The notes below the pieces were generated by a model, which was not told where the DNA came from, made no database searches, and saw only the letters and a list, made by a program, of their open reading frames with translations. Positions 44,101 through 57,359 of a stretch of DNA of 64,000 nt are shown here, one piece after another. Both the position numbers and the translations under genes were made by a program. How positions within the stretch are numbered: position 1 is the stretch's first letter; every line of letters starts with the position of its first letter. This DNA is from Euwallacea fornicatus (Eukaryota > Arthropoda > Insecta > Coleoptera > Curculionidae), in NCBI RefSeq assembly GCF_040115645.1, contig NC_089569.1:2294001-2358000 (forward strand), read 5' to 3'.

Positions 44101-46360
44101 GCAGGTTTAAGCCAGATCGTTAAAATTTAATTTATTCATATAAACACAACCAGTGGAACATGGTCAACCCCAACTGTGATAAAGTACTTCGTTCATAATT
44201 TAATGCTAATTTACAAGATGTTTTTGATCTAGCAATATCCGAATACTTCTGGAGATACCCGGAAAAAACATCTCAAGAATTTTTCATTGTATAGAAAGAT
44301 GAAAGTATGACATTTTTAAGATACTTTCTGCAAAGAATCTGAATATTACGTTGTAAAATTGCAGATTAGCTCCTTACTACGTGAGAATGATTAAGTCTCC
44401 TTTTTTTGCGCGTTTATTCATAGGCTATTTTCGCCCTCATTTTTTAGAATATGGTTTATGCCTTTGAAGGGGATTATGCACGTTTTGTTCACTTTTTTTG
44501 TGGCCGCACCTCACGCGTCTTTAATTTTTCTTTCCGTCCACCTGATTTTTCCTCATACTAATTTTTTTCCTCGAAATTTTCGCCGCAATATGAACTACGT
44601 GTAACAATTCAACCAGATCAAGGACGCGAGTTCTACAATTTATGTATTGATTTCGAACTACAAAAAAAGGAAACGCAAATTCTAATTTGGCAAATCCAGT
44701 GTGATACTGACTGGTGCCAAACTGAATTTTTTGCATTCAAATTGGTGTGTTTTTAGTGCGATACGCTTGATTCATAAAATTTTTCTCATTAAACTTTCTG
44801 GATGTCCGGGCTTTGCTTCTTACTGATTAAACAGGATGTAGCCGTTAGATTTAATTCCCCCATGTCGCACATTAATCCTCAGACTGATTCCATTTCTTCC
44901 AGCTAATGGGTTTAAGTTGATTAATTTAGGTAATAATTAATTTTCCGCGTCTTCGCCTTAACACTATTCAGAATATAATTTTCTCAGCCACTTTAGGAAC
45001 GCCCAAGTTTGCACGGCGCATTGATGGAATTTCCAGAAAAATTCGCTTTCCATAACATAACTGGGAACTCGCCATGAAACGCGGGAACATACCTTCAGCA
45101 TTTAGAAAGCCGTAAAAGGTTTCCGGATAACTTTAAAACTCGCTGGTTTCATTATGCCGCGAAAACGGGATCAGCCCTTTTGCCGTTTTATAGCCCAAGT
45201 TTGGAGAACAGAACACGGGCGGCAGCTTTTATTACATCTTCCAGGAATTACGGCGATTTATTGTCGAATTTCGACGGCAAATCAAACGACAATGTAACGC
45301 GTCATAAATCCCCGCAGGGATGTCCTAAATTAGGATCGATCGAAGTTAATGTTATTGCTCTTCATTTGACATTTTCAAAGCGAATTAAATACAAAAGGGA
45401 GTAAAATTAATGTCAGGCGACGACTATATCTTTTCACTGAGAATCCAGGAATAAATCGCAACAATGTTTTAATCCTTTTGGTTTGCGTACATAAAGGTCT
45501 AAACGATGTTTTTAAATTCCTTGTGCATGGCCGCATTTGCCTCAAGTTTAAGTACTATAATTCTACATTGTACCTAATGTGAGCTAGACGAGGACGGAAG
45601 CTATTTCAGATAAAACGACAAAACAAGGCAGCCTGTCGCGACTGCAGGATATAAAACTTGCAGTAAAGCTTACTAGGACCAGAAGTTTTATCGCCCAAGA
45701 CTATATTTAGTGGTGCGAAACATTGTTTTCAAAAGAATACATTTTCAAAATTGCCACTAAGTATTCCCCTCAAATAGCTACTTATAAGGCAATTTAAACC
45801 TTCAGCAGCCCTCTTTCAATAATTAAATCCGCAAGCTTTCAACGAACAAAAATATAAAATTTGCCTAGCTTCGATTTATTATTGTTTTAATGGACGAGGG
45901 ATTTCCCTTCGAAAGCCTTTTACTTTGAAGTGAAACAACCCTTTTAAGACTGTGAGGGACGCCTAATACTCGCCTCGGGAAATTTCTAATTATCAAAATC
46001 GATAAGAATTAGGGGTAGTGCAGGCTGGTCGTCCCATACTTGAAAGGGTTTGTGAGGTTGGCACGTTTTTAAAATTAATCCCTCTTTAAAACTGAGGTCC
46101 CGAAAATTTATTACAACAGATTTAGCTAACTGGTGCAAAACTGTCAGGTCGATGTTAATTATGTAGAGATTTATAGCGGGCGGTCTAATTAATTTTGTAT
46201 AGTTCTCTTGACAGGTGACGGCGAGCGAGACTGGACGTGTAGATCTATTCGGCAGCCATTCCGAGAATTTGCTTGTATTTATTAATAGACCACGTGTATA
46301 ATTCATTTTACAGGGCAATAATTAGGGATAGTATATTCCTTGGTTGTTACACGACTACGC
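41128..46360. other. Intron sequence, no gene seen
   Basis: About 5.2 kb without a recognised exon, repeat or transposase. Open frames of 105-110 residues (43324-43650 plus, 45986-46318 minus) lack family motifs. Confidence 0.4.
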
Positions 46361-46361
46361 G

Positions 46362-46460
46362 TAGATATTACTTCCTGAAGGACCACAAGAAGGCAAATAC
46401 TACTGTCAGGTCGAGGAGAATCAGCACAGCGTCGAAACTATATGTTTGAGGGGCTGTTGC
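46362..46460 (+). other. Short open segment resembling an Ig-domain F strand (doubtful)
   Basis: The plus-strand frame after a TAG reads LLPEGPQEGKYYCQVEENQH, with the EGKYYCQVE pattern of an immunoglobulin F strand. It runs to AATGGC|GTAAGT, which would be a good donor. The upstream acceptor (TTCCTGAAG) is weak and no other Ig half-domain was found on this strand. It may be chance. Confidence 0.18.
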
Positions 46461-49400
46461 ACCAATGGCGTAAGTGTAATAATAAACCACCCTAGCGTGA
46501 GTTTACCTTTAAACACACTGTTTACTGTTGAAAAATGTCCAAAACTATTATCGAGTTCGATGGCGCAAGTGTAGCTCAAGTCAAAATTATGATAGTTAAA
46601 AAACTTGATTTCCGCTGCTTTTCTTATGAATAAAATTTTTGAGGCAGAAAATTTTCGTATAAATTAAAGGGCTTGAAACTAGGGTATAGAGACTGGCAGA
46701 CATTGTATATTAAGTGTTTGGTGTTTTCTCAAAAAAAACCCTTGATAAAATTACCAATATATGCTTCGATAGCGGAAAATAGTACTTTAAAACCTAAAAC
46801 TGGGGCCTCTTCGTTCAAAGGCGGAAATTTTTTTAAGTGAGACCTTATGTCTATTTTTGGATTTACCTACCCGTGGAAAATCATTTATCAATACATTGTC
46901 CCACATCGAACTTCACCAGTTTTCAACATACCGACTTTCCCTATTTTTGAAAATTAGAAAAATCCCGCCCCTCATCAGTCTGAACCATCATAGGAAATAT
47001 TTTAAGGCTATTACCGTGGCAGTAATCCACTGAATGTCGAATTTAAGACATGAAAATTCCCTCTCTTAATTTCCTAACGAGTCAAACGGCAGCTTTCCCC
47101 ATTTCTTTTCATTCTTCGGGCATTAGGCGTAAAACATCAAACGAGTATCATCCGAACTAAACCTAATTTCGTCATGTTCGCAGCGTCACTCGTCCGGCCC
47201 GTTTTGGAAGTTTGCGAGCAAAATGCCATTTGAAATTTTCCGGAACGGCTCCGGCGCTCTGCGGCGTGGCTCCGGGTTAATTTGCAAATGCCCGTTTTAC
47301 ATAAACTTGTTTTAATTGTGGCTCGAAATGAGGAAATGAGGCTGCCCGATAATTAGGGCTACCGCCACACAATTCTCTCACACTTTAAATATTTCCCGAG
47401 ATACTGTTTTTCTCGGAATGTTTTTACCGTGAGGGAATTTATTGTCCTAGAGGAACAAGATCTTAAAATTCCTTGAAATGCTACCGCAGGGGGGAGCGTC
47501 GTAACAAGAAACGTACAAGACCACCGCGTTGCTGGAGATTTGTTGGACATAACACTCAAATATTTACGACGCCTTGTATTTCATAACTGCGGCGTTATAT
47601 ACGATGCGGGTCACATTTTGTTAGGAGGACATTTTTACATGATATCGGGACCTACCCTTTAATCAAAGCCAAATACCGACGCCTTCCAAAAGGGTTTTAG
47701 CTAAATTGGAAACGTTTCCCTTCGAGAAAACGCATTAAAATAATGACTTTACGGGTGGAGATCTTAATGCTTTCCAAGAGAGAGAGAGAAGAGCGTGTTT
47801 TTAATCTGCACTGTGAAGAGGTGCAGATTTAATCTTCTGTTCATTAACACTATTGCCTGGTCGCAATTCGAGCGAGGCCGTAATTATGTGTGTGTGCACC
47901 TCAGACAAGTTGCTCTCGCTGTATCTACAATATGTAACGTATACGTTCCCGTAAAGAAATTAAGAGGATTAAATTGCCGGTTTGGAGGATATGCTCCATG
48001 TGAAAGCAGCCGGGGATTGAGCAAACATTCTGCCTGATTCTGTTTGACCATAAGCCACTACTAGGCTTGAGAGTTTCATCGAGTTTAAACACATATAACA
48101 TATATATAAAATCTTTATTTCCTGTAGAAAAAGCTGGCGACCATTTGGTCCTTTTGCACTCCAAAGGGACAGACAAATTTAAGTGTAATAATTCTCGTCG
48201 CTACTTCGCTTTTGATCCACTTCAAGATTATGGTAGTTTTCTCTGTTTTTCCTTAAAAAAAATGTTTACAGGTGGCAGTTGGATTATTTTAAAACTTAGT
48301 ATTATTCATTTTTAATACTTTCAGTTCTGACGATTGGCTGTCGATCTTGCCTGAATTTACTGCAGTTTATCAGCTATTCTTCACGCGCGGGTGCGTTCAC
48401 GTGGAGCTCTCCAATAATTATTACGCCCTTGTAGAACTATGCCCTAGTTAACATGACAGGGATATTCTCGTCTAGGTAAGGGATGGTACAATGAACGCAG
48501 TCACTGAAGGGATTATTTAGGGAATCATATAATATAGTTATTTAAAATTGGACCTGGACTGATCTTAATACCTCAAATCTACCCAAAAATAGATAAGGGA
48601 TAATAATTAGAGTTCAGTCGTCCCGTTTGACCCTCATCACTTTTTCACAAAGTGTCAGTGGCACTCTATTAAGGAAGTAAGTAAAGCGCGAGCAGGAAAA
48701 GGGTTCGGAAATCTTTGATGAACTTCTGCTGACTTTACAAATTTCGACTTTATCTGACCCTCTGGATCACCTCGGGAATATCTCGTGCCCTATTACCACG
48801 TCAACTATCCGTTCGCTCCTCAACTATGTAGTTCCTGAACATTCTCAGACATTAAACCGTTTAAAATTTCAGCAACTAACGTCCGTTGCCATGCTTAAAC
48901 ATTCGGGACCGGGATTTGGCGAATGCCGCAAATGTGGACCATAAATGTTAATTTACGGGGACTGGTAGCGGTCGAAAACCACGGGGCGCGAAATTATTTA
49001 GACTATTTCGCAGGGGTTAATCGTTTTATAAAGATTAAATCATTAATGAGTGGCCTTTCGCTCGCCACATAAAGGGCGGGTTAATACCAATGCATGAGCG
49101 CCATCTAGAGTATCGGACATAATTACCTTTCCATAATGTCCATTTTCATCGATTTTAAATTGATCATTTGGCATTATATTTTTATCACCTTTGAACGACC
49201 CAGAAGGAGCGGCCGAGAAGACCAGAAAAAAAGTTTACCGCATTCCATCGTCAAATTTCGAGATATTGATGGAGCCAAATGCTTTTGATCATTTTATTGA
49301 TGGAGCGAAATTTTCAGACCATCGTCTGCGAAAATCATGAGGTTTTAGCTAGTCGAAAATTCCCAAGGCAAGTACTAGATCGGAGGTGGTTCTACCACGC

Positions 49401-52400
49401 CTGATATGGTCTCGATAAAAGACAGCTTCGAAGTGTCAAGAAATGGATACTTGCGTGCTCAAATTTGATGCACCCCTTTGAACCTACATAAAAAACTGCT
49501 GTGTCAGGACTAGAAATTATTGGATTAAATTTAAGAGTTATTTATGTTATAGGTTCGAAATATACAGTTTTATGAGATCAGATGAGATCAGATAAGTTAG
49601 TTTATAGCCGAGCGCTCCCATAAAGGCGCGTGGCATATAACGCTTCATGTCTGATTTTATATTATTCTGCTAATAATTCAACTTTTGAGGAAAAGCTAAA
49701 ATATCTCAAAAACATCTTAATCACCTGTCGAAAGAGATTTATATGTTAGTCAGTCAATATTAAATTATTCTCAGTCCCATAGTAAAATATACTTTGCAGC
49801 TCAATATTTTACGACATTAACCAAGCTTCAAGATATTACGTTGTGCCGCTTAAAGCCGAATACCTGTGTTAAAATGTTTTTACAAATTCAGTCAACCGCT
49901 CCAACCTGGTGCAGGCCCCAACACATTTTTAATCCAGATACTCGCAGATAATACCTCAATCATCTTCCCCTATACTATTCCGAGCGTAAGTAAACTTAAT
50001 TTTTCATGATGTTAAAGTAGCAGGAAAGTTATTTTTCTGAGACACGCCATTTCCACATTACCTGCTCTCCTGCTCTTTTTATATTGAAACGTCTTAATTG
50101 CCACAACACAAATTTTTCTTTCTGAAGTTATTAACTAAACTCTCACTGCACTCAGATCTCCTAGGTGGATTGTATCAGGCAAACAAATTGCCGTAATAAT
50201 CCTCCTGCCATAAACAATCCTGAAAAGGAAAAACCGCACTAGGGGCCGTCAGAGAAACAAATAGGATGACACAAATATCGAGCATCATTATAAATTCAGC
50301 GCGTTTTTCACGTGTGGGGGCGGGGGCGCGCTTTTTGCCCCCTTTGCGACAGCCAGCGCAGTAATTCTCCTTTCTACTCGTTGGCACTAAAAGCACGTAC
50401 GCGGACTTACGTGCTCCTACAAAGGGGCAATAAATAAAGATGATAATCCGTAAATTGACTAAACACATCACTCAGGACCCGAAAAGTACATAATTGGACG
50501 CCGGATATGCAACGTAGGATTGTGTGCAACAAGAGAAGAGCCCCGGTTTAGACCGAAGACTAATAAGTAAAGGCTGAGCTTAACAAAGTGAAAAACTAGG
50601 ATTTTGTTAATAAAAAGTAATGCCGTTATTCTGTTCATGCTTTTGACAGAACCGATGCCCGTCTCACAAATCAAAGGTGACCTATTGGAAGAATATGAGA
50701 CAGGCGTGGTTCCAGCGAAAGGGCGTAACACCTAATTTCCTAAAATAGTTGTCAAAGAATATATTAACAAAAGCGACATCGAAAACGAACTTCTGACTAA
50801 ACCGACTTTTTCGCCGCAGAGCTTTATACTCCAAGGGTGGGCCCGCTTAAGAAAGACAACAAAATAAGCGCCTGGCATTCTTATTTCCCAATGGAGATGG
50901 TTTCCTTGTAATCGATCATCCATTATTCGCTGACTTTCCATGCACTGAGACATCGTTTATTGCCTAATTGGTTTAGGTGTTCGGCAAACTTTTCCCTTTG
51001 ATCCCCGACGCTAGGCATTCTCCTCTTAAATGGTGTTTTGTCCCAAAGAATATCCCCGGAGCCTTAGTAAAGTGAAATATATGCTAAAATTATATCACAC
51101 AGGCTTGGTTCTTTGAAGAGGCATCATAAAGGAGTAATTCGTCAAGGGTTTGAGCTAAAATATTCATCGGGTATCCTTTAATTATAAGGCAATTGTTATA
51201 AGACTCTCTAGAGTCCAGTCTATTTGTCTATTTTTAGGATATTCCAACCAAAGTTTTCAGACATTTAATGAATTCGTAAAATATTCCCAATTAGAAATAG
51301 ATCGATTGTTCCAGCACCTTCGTAACGCTGTCATTTCATTGACTGGTTATGTGCAGGTAGTGATGCCGATCAATAAATTACTCAAACGTGGAAATCTTGT
51401 CCATTCAGCTGGATGTGTCCTAATACTGTATCACACCCTTTATGCACGCGATATACCCACTCACTCTCATTATTTACTATTACTTCCAAGTATTATCAAC
51501 ATGTATCTCTTTTTGTAATGAAAGCAAGAGGAATAACACCCTTAACTCTACCCTTATGATGGTGGAAAGATATAATTTAACTCTTTCGAGTGTCTGCTTA
51601 TTATTTTATTGTTCAGCGGTAGGTCCCTGAGGGTGTTTCGTCTGACGTATTCTCGAGGGTAGTCGTTTCCAGGTCGCATTTCACGCCAGTTACAAATGAC
51701 GTCCCGTACAAGAGAAAATTCCCGCAGAGCTTGTAAAGTCGTATACACGTTATGAGTGAAATTATTTAGCAAACTTCTTCTTTGACGACGATTTTAAATG
51801 GGTAATTAGGGCCCTTCTGAAGAGCCTCTAAACGAAGTTATTAGTTTGCCCTATTCAATGAACGAAACACTGGAGATTAGTGTTGAATTGCTTTCTACAT
51901 TGTGAGGGAGCATTAAGGTTGACATTATGGTTTTAGTGGCTAAAATGCAAATATATCAGAGGTTTCTTATTAGAGGTGTTGCCACAGTCATAACGAAAAA
52001 AGGTACGATTTTGTTTCCTTTTTCGCCTTAAAGAAAGCCTCATTTATATTTCCTATCATATTAATCTTAATTGCGAAATTTCTACGCCATAGTCGGGTAC
52101 TGAGAGATAACATTTTTTTCTTTCAGCGTGGTCATTAATAGCCATACTTCTCGAGAATTTATAGGATTTCTCCCCGCTCAATCTTGTCGCCACTACCCAT
52201 TGCCGGCACTCAAAAGGGCTGCTTATCAGATTTCGGCGACACCCCTTTTTGCGACAAATTATCTTGACGAGGACGGCGGGTCTTTATCTAATCCCTGTAT
52301 CCATTATTCTTCTCTATCAATTTTTTTGGAAAGGACGCCGAAAAAGCTGTTGTCTCCACCTCCCGCACTGGCTTTAAAGTCGAGAAGGAGAGGACGAATA

Positions 52401-52689
52401 AAGCCCCCACGATAACGATACGGTGTGTACATTCTTATCTTTGGCGAGCTGTTTTAAACGGCTAAGTCAGCACGATGTGATAAGTGCAAGGTTTAAACCA
52501 GGAAAAAGCTGTGTTAGAGTTTTTTTAAGCAAATTTCGCCTTTTCTGCATTGAAATCTGTAGCGATTTGAAAGACACCAATTGTTTGAATAAAATATATG
52601 AAATATTTAATTATTAGAATGACGAGGGAGGAGAGTTTACTAACGCTATGATTCGATGAGATTTGGAATATAAATAAATCCAAAAAGAC
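46461..52689. other. Intron sequence, no gene seen
   Basis: Apart from a short GA-rich run (GAGAGAGAGAGAAGAG near 47779) nothing was recognised. Several GC-balanced stretches, such as 47160-47290, could be conserved regulatory sequence, but this cannot be judged without comparison. Confidence 0.4.
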
Positions 52690-53200
52690 GAAGTCTAGCC
52701 GGTCCGTGTTATATCCGGTTAACAACCACCTCGCGATAACTTGAAATGCTAAAAATAATAGATCAATCTTATAAGTTGCGGACAGAAAATTATCAGAGCT
52801 CAATAAGTTTACTATAAAACTCAATCGTGTGAAGATGTGTTACTCTAAAATTGAAACCTTTAGAACGGTTATATTCGGTTACAATAAGCATCTCTATCAG
52901 TCTTTGACAAGCCGGAAGTATTAGTTCAAATCTCTGCTTTAGTTTGAAGTTATGGGCAAAAGTTTCTGAGTATGAGCAAAACTCAATAAGTTCTTTCGAG
53001 AGTTCAATCGAGTTTAAAAATTTTCTACTTGGAAATAAAAAATTCTAGAGGATTCGCGTTAGACTACAATAAGAACCCATGTACATCTTGAAAATATTTA
53101 CCCAATTCGCTAATGTACTATCGCAAGCCATAACTTTCAAGTTATGGCTTGAAGGTTATGGAACTAACCTGAACTAACCTGAACTTGAAAGTTATGGTTA
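52690..53200. repeat. Degenerate tandem repeat ending in a palindrome
   Basis: Diverged units of roughly 170-190 bp can be aligned through GTTATAT(C/T)CGGTTA, ACTCAATAAGTT and similar words (about 52705, 52865 and 53050). The right end holds CATAACTTTCAAGTTATGG and, after two AACTAACCTG copies, the inverse CTTGAAAGTTATGG. These can fold into a stem. Confidence 0.45.
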
Positions 53201-54929
53201 AAAATAGCGGAAACGCACCTAAAACTTAGTAATTCTACTTCAGTTGAAAAAATGTTGCGGCATTTTCTGTTTATACTTTGACAAATTACTAAGTCCGAAA
53301 TACATTGGTGCTGATGGCCTGTTTGGGTATTCATACATTTTTACAATTGCGTCATTAGGTTTATAGTAACAAATGTGATATCGTTGGCCTTTATTTAAAT
53401 TTACGCCCCTCCCTCCGTCTCTCGTATTCCAAACCGGTAGGCTCGAAATTGGAATTGAATTTACAGAGCATTTTCCCGAAAGGACGTGGATAGACATTTT
53501 TTTACATGAGATTTGAAGAGGTTTTTCTCCATCTGGAAAAAGGAATCGTAAATTTCCTCAAAGTTCGCCCAGATAACCATAAATCACGACTAACTAGCTA
53601 TCTATTGCTCGTGAAGACCGACTTGTTTTTATGACTAATTAAAAGGAGACTCATCCGCATTCGGCGTGAACCATCAAAACCCATTAGTCTAAACTCGGCT
53701 TTAGCGCCAAGACCCTGGTGGATTAATTAACCTTTTAATTTGAATGATCACTGCGTTAATGGCCCTGGTCAAAAACAGTTTCAGATTGATTTATAGGGCT
53801 CGTTCAAGGAATTGCCTGGGAATCGGAGAGCAAAACAATGATATTAAACTTCACAATATTCAAGGCGATGAAGGGAAGGAGTGCTCTAGCATTACTCAAG
53901 TTTAATTGAGTTGGAAAATTTGCAACTCTGAAATGAAAGATTCTGAAATTATTGGTCAGGGAAATTGACACCATTAATGTCAAAACCAAAAATTTGTGTT
54001 CATTAAAGTTTAAATTCAAGGCGAGGTAGCTACCTTTACTAGGCCATCACTTGAAACTCTTGGGCGCCATGCACAAAGCAATTAGTTTGATTAATTCGAT
54101 ATTGTTCCGGATTTTGACTCCAACCCGGCGAGTTTTTGCAATTAACAACTCATTAAAACTCCATAAATTTATTACTAAACATAACCTTTGACGCTTCATT
54201 ATTCTGCGAAGGGCGCAAAGGAGGATCGTGGTTCGGTATTTATAGGTTAATGCCATCTTCATTAGAAGGGCAAAGTTTGGTGCACTTTGTTCACAATTAA
54301 CTGCATGAAAGTCTACTCCAGCTGCCCAATGGGTCGATTTTTACCTATTTCAGTACGAGTCAGTGAACACTGCCCGGAGTTTATAGTTAAGTTAAATCGA
54401 ATACATTTTTATGGTCCTTGAAACTGGCCGGATGGAGTTTCCCTTCCGACTGGCAAAAATATTATATACGTTATTGCCCTGGTGGCTTATCGATAGTGTC
54501 ATTTTCTTGGGGAGTTGTAACTTTAAACGGGATATTTGCTGTTCCACTGCTTTTGATTTTTCCAAATCGGGAATTTATGTTCGTTGCTTGTTTGATCGTA
54601 AATCCTCACCATGAAATCTGAAGGTAGAACATTCCTGGAAGTTTAGCTGACGCACTAATAACTCATGTATATAGCTTATCGGCTAAGGAATGACCGTTGA
54701 CTGGAATTTTAGGCAATTACGTGGGTTGTCGGTTAGTTAAGATGCCCTGTGTATAAGCCTCGGTAAAATTGTAAAATTACAGGGAGTTTGACGTTAATGT
54801 CTATTACGAGGTGTATAGGAGGTGTGAGCTCGGACGTGAGGTACGTATGACAATTTTTCTAACACTCAAATGATTTGAGTTACTCCAATAAATTTTATTT
54901 TAGAAATCAGAAATGTTGCTTCCAATAAA
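53201..54929. other. Intron sequence, no gene seen
   Basis: No recognisable exon or mobile element. Confidence 0.4.
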
Positions 54930-55960
54930 AAGAAAAATTGGCATTTAGATCTATGACGAAACGGAGGAGTGCGTGAAAAAGACATAATGTAGTGATTTTC
55001 GGCTGAAATGGCTTAAGCGAGTAAATAGGAACACTTGAAAACTTCTAACCCATGAACATTTTCAGTTACGCGCACAGAATTTCACCATAGAAATAAATAA
55101 TAGTGTTGTTGATATGTGTACGAAAAATTGGATATTAAATCTACAAATAAACAGAGGCGTAGAAGTTTCAGAAGTAAGAGTGCGCCTTTTGGACTAAAAA
55201 GTGAAGCCATTCACTTGAACCTTGCGAACCAATGAACCATCCGTGTTACATCTACTTAACACCGCTAATTACTAGCAAATTTAAACTGCATGGTACCCAA
55301 ACATAGGCGTACGTGAGAGGTAGCTAAGAGAACGATATTCACACTTAAAAAGAGCCTAACCCAATTAACATATGTATTTGATAATTTTCTACTTGGACGG
55401 GAACTCAAATATGCAAAAATATACAGGGTCCATCTTCATAAGTCAGTGATCAAAAGTGTTTTGCTCTTCTAGCGGTTTCTGTTCTGGTAGTCTAGTAATT
55501 CTTAAATGTTCAAAAAAAAGTGTTTTTCTGGAATCAATTGTTATTCCTAGATATTCCATGTCGCTACATGTTTCTATTAAAACATTTTTTTTTCAATTCG
55601 TACAGAGTTGTGAGATATTTGCTGTAAACTCTATCGTGGGGCGCTCTGCATAACTGCAATTCTGACTGCTAAAAACAGCTTAAGCAAGTCTCGAAAGTTG
55701 AATATTTTTAATCAATGAAAATTTCGAATTACGCCACTGATTCCCGCCATAAAAGTAAATCATTGTTGTCATTTAAGATATAAATAATCGCTTTAATTTA
55801 TTCTTAACGAAGACGTGGATGCAAACGGATGTGTATTAGGTCAAAAAGTAAGATTTTGATTTGAACTATTTGAAACTGTTAAGATGCGAGCTTCGCCAAT
55901 GAATTTTTCATTAAAGCAGATAATACTGTTACCAGCTAACACAAAAATTAATACTGAAAT
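54930..55960 (-). repeat. Degenerate repeat cluster, inverted relative to 3.86-4.05 kb
   Basis: Related units occur near 55029 (ACACTTGAAAACTTCTAACC), 55341 (ACACTTAAAAAGAGCCTAAC) and 55689, a spacing of roughly 310-350 bp. CAGAGGCGTAGAA at 55151 and the flanking bases match the inverse of CTACACCTCTG and GTACGCCTCTG at 3.88 and 4.02 kb. ATACAGGGTCC at 55423 resembles a transposon end within the cluster. Confidence 0.5.
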
Positions 55961-55994
55961 CTAGAACTAAGCAGTGGCGTATATAGCCGTGATA

Positions 55995-56459
55995 TACAGG
56001 GTATATATAAAGTATAGGATAAATTCATGTTCTCCGTCTGGAAACAAGATAATAAAAAGTGCTCGGACACGTCGACGTTAGTTCACAATTTCACATATTC
56101 TGGTTGGATGATATCAGCGGTTACGTCATTGTTGTTTCATATATGACGTCAGTGTTAATACTACTAGGCAGCTGCTGTTTTTGACAATTTTACGTGAAAA
56201 GGCACACTTTTTTATGTACAGGATATAAACTTTTTTACGATGTTACATAATTTTTTTTAATAGGTTTTCAGAAACATATTTACAATTAAAAAGAATTAAC
56301 ACTGATGTCGTTTCTGGAATAATGATGACGTCACGGCTGATATCATCCAACCAGAATGTGTGGAATTGTAAATTGAAGTCGACGTGTCCAGGCACCTATT
56401 ATTAGTTTAATTCCAGACCGAGCAAATCAATTTATTCAATACCTTAGGAACAGCCTATA
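55995..56459. mobile_element. Fold-back MITE, 465 bp
   Basis: TACAGG at the left and the inverse (TATAGG) at the right are flanked by TA. The arms are inverted copies of each other for about 170 bp. GACACGTCGAC, ATTCTGGTTGGATGATATCA, GACGTCA and CAGTGTTAAT occur on the left and, inverted, on the right. No coding capacity remains. The termini suggest mobilisation by a long-TIR DDE transposase. Confidence 0.9.
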
Positions 56460-57172
56460 TATACACTTACATAAATGTATTTGTTCCACTGTTAGGAATC
56501 TCCCCAACGAGAAAATAAACATCTTCCTTTCTGGGTCAATGTGAGTTTGAGGCTCACGTGCTCAAAAAAATTCTAGTGAGACTCCCCAACAATGTTTTTG
56601 CCATACAGCATCTTCCTTACGATTTTTTTAAGATATTCTTCAAAATCAACAGAAACGCTAACCTGAACTACCAAATAAACACTCCTTGGTGCTATTCGAA
56701 TATGTTTATATTCGATCAATGTGGCCTTGGAGGTTGCTGAGCCAACAATAAGATTATTAACCCTAATGAATCAAATCCTCCACGGATCGAGTAATTGTGT
56801 GTGTGGGAAAGCGGAAGTTGGGCGTCTTTTGCTCGACGAAGCACAACTAAGATGATTCCGATTGTGAAGTATTTGAAGGCCCGAACTTGCTACTTATCAT
56901 GTTTGCGTGAAGAAAACTGCTTACCTGCACTAATCTCAATAGAAATGAAAATTTCAAAGTAGGTTTCAGTTTACTTCATATGAACTTTAACTGCTAGATT
57001 TTCGATTACCATCGAGTCAAAGGGGCTGTATCGAAGCTCGGGATTTTACTGTAGTGGTTTTGACATTAAAGCCGCCCCCGATAAAAGTGTGTGTAATCAA
57101 GTGCGAAGCCAAATATGCTTGGGAAACCGAAAATATTTACCTATAGTTATTTAGAGAGTTTATCAAACATAC
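56460..57172. other. Right end of intron 2, no feature seen
   Basis: Non-repetitive sequence leading up to the exon 2 donor. No extra exon was recognised. Confidence 0.4.
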
Positions 57173-57359
57173 CTTTCTTTGGCATCCCCTTCGGGTTTCT
57201 TGATTGTGCCCGCATGGCTCAGAACGTAAATCCTGGAGGTGTCTTTGTACCATTTGACGCTGTGAAGGTTTCCACACAACCCTGGGTTCACTGGACACGG
57301 TAGCCTTGCAGTAGTGCCCACATGAGCGAACATGTCCTTGGTCTTGGTACCGGCCCCAA
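57173..57359 (-). CDS. Ig-superfamily surface receptor, exon 2 (N-terminal half of Ig domain 1)
   Basis: The 187-nt exon holds 61 complete codons between a phase-1 acceptor (TTATTTCAG|TT) and a phase-2 donor (GAAAG|GTATGT). It encodes the first half of a V-type immunoglobulin domain: the B-strand Cys in ARLPCPV, a second Cys in GLCGN, the core Trp in HSVKWYK, then the conserved-looking stretch RIYVLSHAG and an EGDAKER tail. The pattern LHSVKWYK..SRIYV with a later YKCEITY is, from memory, that of insect neural adhesion proteins of the sidestep/neuromusculin type; I cannot name the paralogue. The domain is incomplete here and finishes in the exon at 3021-3178. The donor's 2-nt overhang (AG) plus that exon's first G makes an Arg codon. 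Confidence 0.88.

Larger units (their letters stand above)
3179..57172 (-). other. Intron 2 of the Ig receptor gene, about 54 kb
   Basis: This intron separates the two halves of Ig domain 1. Donor GTATGT sits at 57172 and acceptor TTTTGCTTCAG ends at 3179. It contains almost all the mobile elements in the window and no convincing host exon. Its size assumes that exons 2 and 3 belong to the same transcript. Matching phase and Ig-domain continuity support this, but an unseen small alternative exon inside it cannot be excluded. Confidence 0.75.
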
